DNA from: JBMYYR01 sp049609625
GTDB taxonomy: Bacteria > Bacteroidota > Bacteroidia > Flavobacteriales > CAJXXR01
Length of the DNA: 49,145 nt
Direction: 5' to 3'
Assembly (NCBI GenBank): GCA_049609625.1
Contig: JBMYYR010000006.1
Location: forward strand, 1 to 49,145
A program made the translations under genes and the position numbers. The notes under the pieces are model-generated. The model made no database searches and was not told the DNA's origin. It saw nothing but the letters and a program-made list of their open reading frames with translations. Shown in pieces: positions 25,724-34,407 of the stretch; position 1 is the first letter of the stretch; each line of letters starts with the position of its first letter.

Positions 25724-26575
25724 TTATCGAAGGTTTTGGCTCGAAAAATTAGGTTTTGAACAGCTTTGAGCAAGCTGATTTATAGATTTAGAAAGCATTT
25801 CAATTTCAACATCATTGTTATTTGAAAGCCGCTCAATATGTGCAAAAGCCGCTTTTATTTGGTCGATAAATTCATCAGAAACAGAGGGGAAACAATATAA
25901 ATAATCGAAAGAGAAGTTGAATTGAAGTGTTTTTAGAAGATGAAAAAACACAAATTCAAATTCATCTTTTGATTTGATTTTGAATTGTTTATGAAATTGA
26001 AGGTCGGTATTGCTGTTTAAAAACCAAAGTTCAAAACCATCAAGTTCTTGATTCAGTATCAGCTTTCGTTTATTGGCCAAAGCCGAATAATCCATTTGGA
26101 AAAGGTGATAATCGCTGTATAAAAAATCAATAGATTTTCCAGAAAAGTGCTGATTCAACATAGTGTAAACTGCTTTCGGCATCACAAATACATGTTGAGC
26201 TTTCCATTGCGGATGCTGATTCACGAGAAGTTGTTCTTGTTCTGCATTAAAAGGAATCTGAAGGCTTGCTAATGCGTTTAACTCATCTTTGTTTTCAACA
26301 TGTTTAGGAATCCAAAAAGAGGCCGTGTTTACAAAAACCTGACAGTTTTCAAATCGACGTTGTAAAAACGATTGCGTATTGAGGTATTGGCTCAAAACCA
26401 AATCTAAATCTGATTCATCAGCCTGAACAACATCTGAAAAGCAGAGGGTTTGATTGTGTTTTAAATGCACAAAAACACAAAATCCATCCGACAAAAGCCG
26501 AATGGATAGCGTGAATTGATCTCCTTCTTTTTCGATAAAGTCGGGAGTTAAATATGTGTTTTTACCAGTTTCCAT
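25724..26575 (-). CDS. DUF3822 family protein
   Basis: A 283-residue soluble protein without signal or membrane segment. The layout (an N-terminal LSIRLLSDGFCVFVH strand pair, a central FLYSDYHLF segment, a C-terminal half with DFLYSDY and FDYLYCFP) fits DUF3822, a Bacteroidota family. As I recall, a structural-genomics member has an actin/RNase H-like fold; I cannot check this here. The gene begins inside the preceding membrane-protein gene (14-nt overlap), so the products are probably made and used together. In relatives DUF3822 often lies next to rsmD; here adk follows instead. Function unknown. Confidence 0.75.
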   Translation of the reverse strand: METGKNTYLTPDFIEKEGDQFTLSIRLLSDGFCVFVHLKHNQTLCFSDVVQADESDLDLVLSQYLNTQSFLQRRFENCQVFVNTASFWIPKHVENKDELNALASLQIPFNAEQEQLLVNQHPQWKAQHVFVMPKAVYTMLNQHFSGKSIDFLYSDYHLFQMDYSALANKRKLILNQELDGFELWFLNSNTDLQFHKQFKIKSKDEFEFVFFHLLKTLQFNFSFDYLYCFPSVSDEFIDQIKAAFAHIERLSNNNDVEIEMLSKSINQLAQSCSKPNFSSQNLR

Positions 26576-27149
26576 TGAGGTTTACGGCGTCCATGCTTCC
26601 TAAAATTAAATCTTGACCTTGCATTTTGACGTAACGTTCGTCAAGTCCTTTTAGAAGTTCAGATTTTGGTGCTTTAAGTTCTAACACAGGGAAAAAGTTT
26701 GATCCTTTTTTTAGTTTACCTGCCTTCATTTTAAAGGTTTTACCTTCCGTAAACGGAATGATTGGCAAGTCTTTCAGTTCGGCATCAGAACTAAAAAGCG
26801 AATCTTTTATTGAGCTATACCCTAAAGTATCAGTCAGAATTTCAAATTTTTCTACCTTTTCTTTAAACACTTTGTCAATCACAATATAAGATGTGTCTCG
26901 CTTTGAAGTCAATACAAAATCTGCGGTGTCTACGTGTCTGATTAATTCATCAAATGTTTTAGCAAATCTATTGTTTCCTTCTCTGAAAGCCAATTGAGCT
27001 TCTTTGATTTTTAACATTTTAGCCTGAGCTGCTGTATAGCGTTCGGTGCTTTTTTCTTCAAAAATTAGTGGTTCTTGAATAGAATCATAAAGCATTTTTG
27101 CTAAGAAAAGGGCTACGGCCAAAAGAACAAGTCTGATAATGTATTTCAT
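26562..27149 (-). CDS. Membrane-anchored protein with pilin-like helix, partner of the DUF3822 protein
   Basis: A 195-residue protein: one N-terminal membrane helix (residues ~4-21, IIRLVLLAVALFLAKMLY), then a long amphipathic helix containing AQLAFREGNNRFAKTFDEL (51-69). This resembles the A-Q-x-A-Y...N-G-R-Y-A-x-S-F-D-E-L pattern of type IV pilins and pseudopilins. The remaining part is a mixed soluble domain. A prepilin cleavage motif (Gly before a hydrophobic stretch with Glu at +5) is not present, so it is not a classical pilin. It is translationally coupled to the DUF3822 gene. Family not identified with certainty; function unknown. Confidence 0.6.
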   Translation of the reverse strand: MKYIIRLVLLAVALFLAKMLYDSIQEPLIFEEKSTERYTAAQAKMLKIKEAQLAFREGNNRFAKTFDELIRHVDTADFVLTSKRDTSYIVIDKVFKEKVEKFEILTDTLGYSSIKDSLFSSDAELKDLPIIPFTEGKTFKMKAGKLKKGSNFFPVLELKAPKSELLKGLDERYVKMQGQDLILGSMDAVNLNGNW

Positions 27150-27183
27150 CGGTTTTTTAGTTTTTAGTTTTTTGGAGACTTGC

Positions 27184-27214
27184 CAAATTTATTGAGTTAA
27201 AACGAAACATGCAA
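27184..27214 (-). promoter_or_regulatory. Promoter of the pilin-like/DUF3822 pair
   Basis: Minus-strand TTG (27212-27214), 20-bp spacer, TAAATTTG (27184-27191), 34 nt upstream of the ATG: a good consensus match. The rest of 27150-27401 contains a T-rich tract and a short protein-like frame but no clear gene. Confidence 0.7.
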
Positions 27215-27401
27215 CACTTAGAGGTTTTTTTTGCTTTGAATGTATTATTTTTTTTGAAACTTAAGCTCTTTTCAGCTTTTTTTCAAGCCTCATAAGTCAA
27301 GTTTCAGGATTTCATTTTCGTTATTCCAGGCTCGATCTACAACAACATCTAGGCGTATGTTTTTTGAGCGGTTACTTCGTGTAAATAATTATTTTTTTCA
27401 A

Positions 27402-28133
27402 CTACTTCGTTCGCCTCAATTCAAAATTTGAACCCAAATACACCTGTCTCACTTTTGGATCTTTTACAAGTTCTTCGGGCACACCTTCTCTCAGAATTGT
27501 GCCTTCGTGGAGCAAATAGGCTTTGTCTACAATCGATAAGGTTTCTTGTACGTTGTGGTCGGTAATCAAGATGCCAATATTTTTTTTAGTAAGCTGTTTT
27601 ACAATACTTTGAATATCTTCTACAGCTATTGGATCTACGCCAGCAAAGGGTTCATCGAGCAAGACAAATTTTGGATTTACAGCCAAGGCGCGCGCAATTT
27701 CTGTTCGTCGGCGCTCGCCGCCCGAAAGCACTTCTCCTTTGTTGGTTCTGATGTGTGTGAGTCCAAATTCTTCTAAAAGTTTTTCGGTACGTTCGTGTTG
27801 TTCTTTTTTGCTAAGATCGGTGAGTTCCAAAACTGCTTTTATATTGTCTTCCACACTAAGTTTTCTGAACACACTGGCCTCTTGTGGCAAATAGCCCATG
27901 CCTAGCCGAGCGCGTTCATACATGGCCTTGTCGGTAATGTCTATATCATCCAAAAAAACTTGTCCGCTAGTCGGATTCACAAGTCCGACAATCATGTAAA
28001 ACGAGGTGGTTTTTCCGGCGCCATTTGGACCTAAAAGTCCGATAATTTGACCTTGTTCTACTTCTATCGAAACATCTTTTACGACACGTTTTGCGCCATA
28101 GGATTTCACTAAATGATGAGCACTTAATTTCAT
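27402..28133 (-). CDS. lptB: LPS export ABC transporter ATP-binding protein LptB
   Basis: The ATPase that powers extraction of lipopolysaccharide from the inner membrane by LptFG. Walker A GPNGAGKTT is near residue 35, the Q-loop is in YLPQEASVFRKLS, the signature is LSGGERRR, Walker B is KFVLLDEPFAGVDP and the switch histidine is in ITDHNV. The 243-residue length and GMGYLPQEASVF are typical LptB. Its start overlaps the tatC stop by 4 nt. With kdsD upstream, two genes of this operon serve LPS. Confidence 0.95.
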   Translation of the reverse strand: MKLSAHHLVKSYGAKRVVKDVSIEVEQGQIIGLLGPNGAGKTTSFYMIVGLVNPTSGQVFLDDIDITDKAMYERARLGMGYLPQEASVFRKLSVEDNIKAVLELTDLSKKEQHERTEKLLEEFGLTHIRTNKGEVLSGGERRRTEIARALAVNPKFVLLDEPFAGVDPIAVEDIQSIVKQLTKKNIGILITDHNVQETLSIVDKAYLLHEGTILREGVPEELVKDPKVRQVYLGSNFELRRTK

Positions 28134-28924
28134 GCGTTTTTCAATGTTCTTTTGGCAATCAGGATGCCTAATTCATATAATAACCAAACGGGAAGAGCAA
28201 CCAAAACCTGACTTAAAAAATCGGGAGGTGTTATGATAGCTGCAAAAACTAAAGTAGCTACAAAGGCGTGTTTGCGGTATTTTCGCATGCCTTCGGGTGT
28301 AATGATGCCTAGTTTTGCTAAAAAATATACAATAATGGGCAATTCAAACATCAAACCACAACTTAGCGCCAGATTGCTGACCATACTAACGTAGGAATTG
28401 AGCGAAACAATGTTTTCTACTAAGTTGGATACTTGAAAAGTGCCAAAAAAATTGACAGCTAGCGGAATGATAACATAATAGCCAAACAGCACACCTATAA
28501 AAAAGGTAAGGGTGGCCAAAACAATAATCCATTTAGAATACTTTTGTTCGGTGGTTTTGAGCCCAGGAAGAATGAATTTCCAAAGTTCCCACAATATATA
28601 AGGAAAAGAAACGATGAATCCGATAATGAAAGAAGCCCACATGGAGGTTGTGAATTGTCCTGCCATTTGAATACTTTGGAGCTTTAGGTTTTGATCTTCT
28701 ATACAAAGACTTTCATCCAAACCAAGCGTATGCGAGAGCCAACACAAGGCTTTGAAGGTTGCAAAATCGGAGTGCGAACTTGCTAAAATAACTTCTGTAA
28801 AGAGCCAGTCTCGAAAAACGAATGCAAAAATAGAGCAAAGCAAAAGCGCAAACATAATCCGAAATAGATGTTTCCGCAAGACTTCGACATGGTCCAAAAA
28901 ATTCATTTCTTTATCTTCTTCCAT
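28130..28924 (-). CDS. tatC: Sec-independent protein translocase TatC
   Basis: Receptor subunit of the twin-arginine translocase. It begins with the conserved MNFLDHVEVLRKHLFR and has six hydrophobic helices. The motif SFPYILWELWKFILPGL contains the conserved FPYxxxExWxFxxPxL region that recognises Tat signals, and GLMFELPIIVYFLAKLGI is also typical. The 264-residue length is normal. tatA/tatB genes are not in the window. It sits between kdsD and lptB, an order common in Flavobacteriia. Confidence 0.96.
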   Translation of the reverse strand: MEEDKEMNFLDHVEVLRKHLFRIMFALLLCSIFAFVFRDWLFTEVILASSHSDFATFKALCWLSHTLGLDESLCIEDQNLKLQSIQMAGQFTTSMWASFIIGFIVSFPYILWELWKFILPGLKTTEQKYSKWIIVLATLTFFIGVLFGYYVIIPLAVNFFGTFQVSNLVENIVSLNSYVSMVSNLALSCGLMFELPIIVYFLAKLGIITPEGMRKYRKHAFVATLVFAAIITPPDFLSQVLVALPVWLLYELGILIAKRTLKNA

Positions 28925-28943
28925 TTTGTTTTAGGCTTTTTTT

Positions 28944-29909
28944 TTAGATGATACCTTCTTTCAAAATATCGTGAAGATGGACAATGCCACAATAGGTCTC
29001 GTTGTCCAAGACCAAAACTTGGCTAATATTGTGTTTTTCCATCAGTTCGAGAGCTTCTGCTGCCATCGCCGAAAGTTGAATGGTTTTTGGCCCAGCACTC
29101 ATAATGTCTTTGGCTTTGAGCTGATTCCAGTCATTGTCAGACTCCAACATCCGACGAATGTCGCCATCGGTAACAATGCCTTCAATGCTGTTGTTGTTTA
29201 GAACTGCCGTAGCGCCTAGCCGATGTTTTGAAATATTGATAATCAAATCTTTAAGGTCAGTTTCGGTGTCAACAAAAGCTTTACTTTCGGCGTCTATCAA
29301 ATCCTCTACGCGAAGATAGAGGCGTTTGCCGAGTGCGCCACCAGGATGGTATTTTGCGAAATCTCTATCCGAAAACTGAGCTGCTTTTAGCAAGCAAATT
29401 GCCAAGGCGTCGCCCAAAACGAGCTGAGCTGTGGTGCTGGTGGTTGGTGCCAAATTGTTCGGACAAGCTTCTTTTTCTACAAAAGCATGAAGAATATAAT
29501 CACTTTTCTCACCTAAATAGGAGTTTTTATTGGCCGTGAGCCCAACCAACGCATTGCCCATGTTTTTTATTAAAGGTACAAGCACTTTGATTTCTGGTGT
29601 GTTGCCGCTTTTAGAAATGCAAATAACAACGTCGTTGGTTTGCACCATACCCAAATCGCCGTGAATGGCATCGGCGGCGTGCATAAAAATAGCTGGCGTG
29701 CCGGTAGAGTTCATGGTTGCTACAATTTTGTTGGCAATAGCCGCACTTTTTCCGATGCCCGTTAGCACCACCCGACCTTTAGAATTGTGGATGGTTTGAA
29801 CAACAGCAGCAAAGTCTTCATCCAAAAAAGTAGCGAGATATTCAACAGCTTTTGCCTCTTCAAAAATGACGTTTTTACCCTGTTGAATGATGTCTTCGAT
29901 TTTTAACAC
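28944..29909 (-). CDS. kdsD: Arabinose-5-phosphate isomerase, KpsF/GutQ/KdsD family
   Basis: Converts ribulose 5-phosphate to arabinose 5-phosphate, the first step of Kdo synthesis for LPS. It has an N-terminal SIS sugar-isomerase domain (VVLTGIGKSAAIANKI; CISKSGNTPEI) and two C-terminal CBS domains (GIVTDGDIRRML; ISQVLVLDNETYCGIVHLHD). The 321-residue length is standard. It is the first gene of the kdsD-tatC-lptB operon and divergent from recQ. Confidence 0.93.
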   Translation of the reverse strand: MLKIEDIIQQGKNVIFEEAKAVEYLATFLDEDFAAVVQTIHNSKGRVVLTGIGKSAAIANKIVATMNSTGTPAIFMHAADAIHGDLGMVQTNDVVICISKSGNTPEIKVLVPLIKNMGNALVGLTANKNSYLGEKSDYILHAFVEKEACPNNLAPTTSTTAQLVLGDALAICLLKAAQFSDRDFAKYHPGGALGKRLYLRVEDLIDAESKAFVDTETDLKDLIINISKHRLGATAVLNNNSIEGIVTDGDIRRMLESDNDWNQLKAKDIMSAGPKTIQLSAMAAEALELMEKHNISQVLVLDNETYCGIVHLHDILKEGII

Positions 29910-30029
29910 TTTATTTTTTGTTGTAAATTAGATTTTAATTGTATTTTAGTAGCTCAAACTAAAAGAGAAAATTGAGTTGAGTTTTGAGGTCAAAACAGTC
30001 CGCAAAACAAAGCTCTACAAACGAGCAAA

Positions 30030-30037
30030 CAAAGGTA
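30030..30037 (-). promoter_or_regulatory. -7 element for the kdsD-tatC-lptB operon
   Basis: Minus-strand TACCTTTG matches the consensus about 120 nt before the kdsD ATG. A matching -33 TTG is not obvious. The intergenic region 29910-30081 must also hold the recQ promoter, which I could not identify. Confidence 0.45.
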
Positions 30038-30081
30038 ATTGATTTTTGCCAATTTGCTCGGAATTTTGATACAGCAAAAAA

Positions 30082-32241
30082 ATGATTAAAGAAAGTTTAA
30101 AAAAGTATTTTGGCTTCAGCACCTTCAAAGGCAACCAAGAAGCTATTATCCAGAGTCTTTTAGACAAAAAAAACACCTTTGTTATTATGCCAACAGGTGG
30201 TGGAAAATCCTTGTGTTATCAACTGCCTGCGCTGATGAGCAAAGGGACGGCAATTATTGTGTCGCCACTTATTGCCTTGATGAAAAACCAGGTAGATGCC
30301 ATCAGAGGCCATGTTGGCAGAAACGATGTGGCACATGTTTTAAATTCTTCGCTCAACAAAAGAGAGATTGAAGAAGTGAAGAACGACATCCGCTCCGAGC
30401 GAACAAAACTGCTTTATGTAGCGCCAGAATCGTTGATTAAAGAAGAATATGTTGAGTTTTTGCAGCAATGCACCATTTCTTTTTTCGCCATTGATGAAGC
30501 GCATTGTATTTCTGAATGGGGCCATGATTTTAGACCAGAATACAGAAATTTGAACAAAATAATGGGAAAAATTAGCGATGTAGCCTGTATTGCCCTAACA
30601 GCTACGGCGACTCCAAAAGTTCAGGAAGATATTCAGAAAAACTTGGGCATGACGAGTGCCAATGTCTTTAAATCGTCGTTTAATCGATCGAATTTATTTT
30701 ACGAAGTGCAACCCAAAACGGATGTACTAAAAGGTATCATCCATTTTATAAAACGCCACGAAGGCAAAACAGGCATTATATATTGTCTGAGCCGAAAAAA
30801 AGTAGAAGAAATAGCTCAAACCCTACAAGTAAACAACATCAAAGCCTTGCCCTACCATGCTGGTTTGGATTCGGGCACGAGAGCAAAATATCAAGATGCG
30901 TTTTTGCAAGAAGGCGTTGACGTTATTGTGGCAACCATTGCTTTTGGAATGGGAATCGACAAGCCAGATGTACGCTTTGTTATCCATCATGATATTCCGA
31001 AAAGCTTGGAAGGCTATTACCAAGAAACTGGGCGAGCAGGACGAGATGGCGGCGAAGGCCATTGTTTGACCTTCTACAGCTATAAAGACATCGAAAAACT
31101 CGAGAAATTTATGCAAAACAAACCTGTTGCCGAACAAGAAGTTGGTCGACAACTGTTGTTGGACACCGTTTCTTATGCCGAATCGGCGGTGTGTCGACGT
31201 AAGTTTTTGCTCTATTATTTTGGAGAAGAGTTTGACGACAGTAATTGTAATGAACTTTGCGATAATTGTAAACATCCGAAAACTCGAACCGAAGGAAAAG
31301 AAGATGTTAGAGCGATTCTAAAAGCGATCGACGAAACAAGTCAGCAACTGAAAAGTAAAGAGATTTCGGCTCTTATTATGGGACAATCTACCGTTTTGCT
31401 AAAAGATTTTAATTTGAATCAGCTCGAATCTTATGGCTATGGAGAAGACAAAGATTCGTATTACTGGAACGGCCTGATTCGTCAATTGATGGTTTCTAAA
31501 CTGATTATCAAAGAAATTGAAAGTTACGGCGTGCTCAAGCTTACCGAAGCCGGCAAAGCCTTTTTAGAAAAACCAACATCGTTTTTGATTACCGACAGTC
31601 ATAATTATGAACTGACTAGCTCACCGGCAGATGGCGGCGGAAAATCGACCTTCGACGAACTCCTCTTTAAAGCCCTAAGAGACCTCAGAAAAAAAGTTGC
31701 CAAACAAAAACAATTGCCAACCCATGTTATTTTTCAGGAAAATTCGCTCGAAGAGATGTGCTTTCAATACCCAACCACGCTTGATGAACTGACCGAAATC
31801 AATGGGGTTGGAAGAGGAAAAGCTCAAAAATTTGGACGCCCATTCATTGAATTTATCAAAACCTATGTTGAAGAAAACGACATCGAACGACCAAAAGAAA
31901 TGGTAGTTAAGTCGATTGTCAACAAATCGAAACTAAAAGTCTATTTAATAAAAGCCACCGACCGAAAGGTGTCCATTGAAGACATTGCCAAATCTCAAGG
32001 TATTAGTTTTGATAAAGTACTTGAAGAATTTGAACACATCGTGCATTCGGGCACCAAACTAAACCTCGATTATACCATGCACAATATTTTGGACGAAGAG
32101 GCGATTGAAGATATTATGGATTATTTTATGGAGTCGGAAGACGATTCGATAGCCTCGGCTTATGATGAATTTGATGGCGATTTTAATGAAGAAGAATTGC
32201 GGTTGGTTCGTCTAAAATTTATTTCCGAAGTAGGAAACTAA
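30082..32241 (+). CDS. recQ: ATP-dependent DNA helicase RecQ
   Basis: 3'-5' helicase of recombination and fork repair. Helicase motifs: motif I TGGGKSLCYQLPA, motif II AIDEAHCISEWGHDFRPEY, motif III LTATATPKVQ, and motif VI QETGRAGRDG. Zinc-binding cysteines follow (CRRKFLLYYF, then CNELCDNCKHP), then a winged helix and an HRDC domain (FDELLFKALRDLRKKVAKQK; INGVGRGKAQKFG). The ~100-residue acidic C-terminal extension is usual in Bacteroidota RecQ. 719 residues. It stands alone on the plus strand. Confidence 0.97.
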   Translation: MIKESLKKYFGFSTFKGNQEAIIQSLLDKKNTFVIMPTGGGKSLCYQLPALMSKGTAIIVSPLIALMKNQVDAIRGHVGRNDVAHVLNSSLNKREIEEVKNDIRSERTKLLYVAPESLIKEEYVEFLQQCTISFFAIDEAHCISEWGHDFRPEYRNLNKIMGKISDVACIALTATATPKVQEDIQKNLGMTSANVFKSSFNRSNLFYEVQPKTDVLKGIIHFIKRHEGKTGIIYCLSRKKVEEIAQTLQVNNIKALPYHAGLDSGTRAKYQDAFLQEGVDVIVATIAFGMGIDKPDVRFVIHHDIPKSLEGYYQETGRAGRDGGEGHCLTFYSYKDIEKLEKFMQNKPVAEQEVGRQLLLDTVSYAESAVCRRKFLLYYFGEEFDDSNCNELCDNCKHPKTRTEGKEDVRAILKAIDETSQQLKSKEISALIMGQSTVLLKDFNLNQLESYGYGEDKDSYYWNGLIRQLMVSKLIIKEIESYGVLKLTEAGKAFLEKPTSFLITDSHNYELTSSPADGGGKSTFDELLFKALRDLRKKVAKQKQLPTHVIFQENSLEEMCFQYPTTLDELTEINGVGRGKAQKFGRPFIEFIKTYVEENDIERPKEMVVKSIVNKSKLKVYLIKATDRKVSIEDIAKSQGISFDKVLEEFEHIVHSGTKLNLDYTMHNILDEEAIEDIMDYFMESEDDSIASAYDEFDGDFNEEELRLVRLKFISEVGN

Positions 32242-32386
32242 GCGTAAAATCTGTTGTGTTGGCAGGGTTCAAAATTCAATACGTTAAATGGATAATTATC
32301 TTGAAATCATATAACAAATGTATTTTTTTCGAGAGCATCTAGATTAATTATTCTCAGATCACAATACAACGAAGCCAAAACATAAC

Positions 32387-32422
32387 AAAAAAACCTTTGC
32401 GAACCAACACAAAGGTTTTTTT
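32387..32422 (-). terminator. Intrinsic terminator of tRNA-Pro
   Basis: A 13-bp stem (AAAAAAACCTTTG 32387-32399 with CAAAGGTTTTTTT 32410-32422), a 10-nt loop, and a U-run on the minus strand. It lies 5 nt downstream of the tRNA 3' end. A/T runs on both sides could also make it work for transcription from the recQ side. Confidence 0.85.
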
Positions 32423-32424
32423 TG

Positions 32425-32501
<77 letters not shown>

Positions 32502-32521
32502 AATGTGGAGTTTTGAAGTCC

Positions 32522-32553
32522 CAAAAGTAAAACTAATTTACCGAACATTCAAA
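32522..32553 (-). promoter_or_regulatory. tRNA-Pro promoter
   Basis: Minus-strand TTTG (32550-32553), 20-bp spacer, TACTTTTG (32522-32529). The element is 20 nt upstream of the mature 5' end. Confidence 0.8.
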
Positions 32554-32604
32554 CCAAAAAAGTGATTAATCATGACCCAAACCCAATGCTCGAAAACATG
32601 CGAA

Positions 32605-32635
32605 TTGAGGTCTGAAAAAGACTACAATACCTTTA
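32605..32635 (+). promoter_or_regulatory. Probable promoter of the glycosyltransferase-sigma-rsmG operon
   Basis: TTG at 32605-32607, 20-bp spacer, TACCTTTA at 32628-32635, one base from the consensus, about 20 nt before the ATG at 32655. Confidence 0.5.
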
Positions 32636-32654
32636 ACTTAACTCAAACGCCTTG

Positions 32655-33833
32655 ATGTTGAGTCTACAAAGTTATTTTTTTAACAAGACCATAACTGACT
32701 GGATTTCATTAGATTACTTTAGTTTATTGATTTTGATTCTGTTAATATCTTACCTACTATGGATTTATCTTTTTTTGTATCGGAAGTCTCATTTTGGGCG
32801 AGAACTAAAATTAGATTCCAAGAGCATCCCTGGTATTTCTGTTGTTGTGGCGGCAAGAAATGAAGCCGAAAACCTAAAACGGCTAATCCCCGAATTACTC
32901 AAACAAGATTATCCGTGTTTTGAGCTGATTGTTGTCAACGATCGATCGTCAGACCAAACAGAGCGCGTTATAAAACAGTTTCAAGACAGCGACGCTCGCA
33001 TACGCTACTCCGCAACGCCTCAGGAAGAATTTAGCGGCATGTTTTTCGGGAAAAAACTTGCCTTAAGCATCGGTATCAAAACTGCTAGTTACGAAAATTT
33101 ACTTTTTATTGACGCTGATTGCCTACCCAGCTCCGAGCAATGGATTAGCAAGGTTGCGCCCCAATTTGAAGAGGCAAATATGCTGGTTATGTTGGGCATG
33201 TACCAACAAACTGGTGGATTTCTGAATCAAATGCAATGTTTTGAAAGTTTTCGGATTGCACTCAATGCAGGTGCTTTTACATCCAGAAATAGAGCATTTA
33301 TGAGTGTGGGGCGCAACTTTGCGTATCGTAAATCGGTTTTTTATCAGCTTAATGGCTTTAGTCGGCATATTCAATTACGCTCAGGCGACGATGATTTGTT
33401 TCTTCAAGACTATCAGAATCAAAATAACTCAAGGATTAAAACGTTTTATCAAGCGGAAGCCAAAACTATTTCGATTGCCGAGTCGACTTTTCGGGACTGG
33501 TTCAATCAAAAACGTCGACATGTATCGACCGCTGCTCGCTATCCAAAAACGATTTTATTTAGACTGTTTATCAATGACTTAAGTCATTTATTTTTTTTCT
33601 TTGGCTCTCCTTTCTTGTTCTATTTCAGTCCGCTCAATTTGGCTTGCTCTAGTTTTATCTACGGAATAGTTTTAGCCATAATATTGTGGCGCTGGAGACA
33701 ACTTTCAAAAGCTTGGAAAGAGAAAATATCGCTAATTCTACTCCCTTTCAACTTCCTTTGTGTAGCTTTGTTTCAGGCTGCGGTTAGCCTTTCGGTATGG
33801 AAAAATCAACCAAAAAACTGGACAGGAAACTAA
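32655..33833 (+). CDS. Membrane-associated family 2 glycosyltransferase
   Basis: A 392-residue protein: an N-terminal membrane helix (~18-40), a GT2 catalytic domain (ISVVVAARNEAENLKRLIPE; ELIVVNDRSSDQTERV; metal-binding DADCLP; RSGDDDLFLQDY; a QKRRHV motif like the Q-x-x-R-W of processive enzymes) and two to three C-terminal membrane helices. It would transfer a nucleotide sugar to a lipid or polysaccharide acceptor on the cytoplasmic face. Acceptor and sugar are unknown. The ATG at 32655 is preferred to a TTG one codon upstream. The sigma-factor gene begins at its 3' end. Confidence 0.85.
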   Translation: MLSLQSYFFNKTITDWISLDYFSLLILILLISYLLWIYLFLYRKSHFGRELKLDSKSIPGISVVVAARNEAENLKRLIPELLKQDYPCFELIVVNDRSSDQTERVIKQFQDSDARIRYSATPQEEFSGMFFGKKLALSIGIKTASYENLLFIDADCLPSSEQWISKVAPQFEEANMLVMLGMYQQTGGFLNQMQCFESFRIALNAGAFTSRNRAFMSVGRNFAYRKSVFYQLNGFSRHIQLRSGDDDLFLQDYQNQNNSRIKTFYQAEAKTISIAESTFRDWFNQKRRHVSTAARYPKTILFRLFINDLSHLFFFFGSPFLFYFSPLNLACSSFIYGIVLAIILWRWRQLSKAWKEKISLILLPFNFLCVALFQAAVSLSVWKNQPKNWTGN

Positions 33834-33835
33834 AG

Positions 33836-34402
33836 ATGCAAGAACAAGAACATATTTGGATTCGCCAAGCCCAAGCAGGAAATCAACAGTCGTTTTATTT
33901 GTTGATGGGAAAATTTTGGGACCCGTTGTTGCTACACCTCAATGTTAAATTTCCGAAAAGCAAGGACAATGAAGATATTTGCATTATTGCGTTCACGAAA
34001 GCATTTCGCAACATCAAACAAATGGATACCCAATTTGCATTTTCGACCTGGTTATTTACGATTGCCAATCATACCGCCATTGACCTTTTTAGGACACAAA
34101 AAAAACACCTTTCGGCTAGCTGTATTTCTCACGAAAAAGTCGAGTGTTTGATGAGTCATATTCCTTGCCCGAACAACAACCCCGAACAAGCACTTATTGT
34201 GAAACAAAACATCAATCAGTTAATGCTTTTTCTTGACACCATGAAACCTCAATACAAAACCATTCTTGAACTCAGATACCTTAAAGATTTAAAAATCAAA
34301 GATATAGCATCAGAACTCAATCTGCCTATCGGTAGCGTGAAAGCAAACCTGAGCCGTGCCCGAACCATTTTAATCAGTAGTTTGGGAGAGGCTTATCACT
34401 AA
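33836..34402 (+). CDS. ECF-type RNA polymerase sigma factor
   Basis: 188 residues from the ATG at 33836. Region 2 spans about residues 20-90 (DNEDICIIAFTKAFRNIKQM, then FSTWLFTIANHTAIDLFRTQ). Region 4 is at the C-terminus (TILELRYLKDLKIKDIASEL, then PIGSVKANLSRARTILI). An ATG at 33797 would add 13 residues but lies inside the glycosyltransferase frame; the later start follows AGGAAA closely and begins 2 nt after that gene's stop. No anti-sigma factor gene is next to it, so control of its activity is unclear. rsmG follows after 5 nt. Confidence 0.9.
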   Translation: MQEQEHIWIRQAQAGNQQSFYLLMGKFWDPLLLHLNVKFPKSKDNEDICIIAFTKAFRNIKQMDTQFAFSTWLFTIANHTAIDLFRTQKKHLSASCISHEKVECLMSHIPCPNNNPEQALIVKQNINQLMLFLDTMKPQYKTILELRYLKDLKIKDIASELNLPIGSVKANLSRARTILISSLGEAYH

Positions 34403-34407
34403 ATTTT

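Noticed and set aside
30823..31275. 150-residue frame antisense to recQ
   Set aside because: It lies wholly inside conserved recQ helicase motifs and has no start signals.
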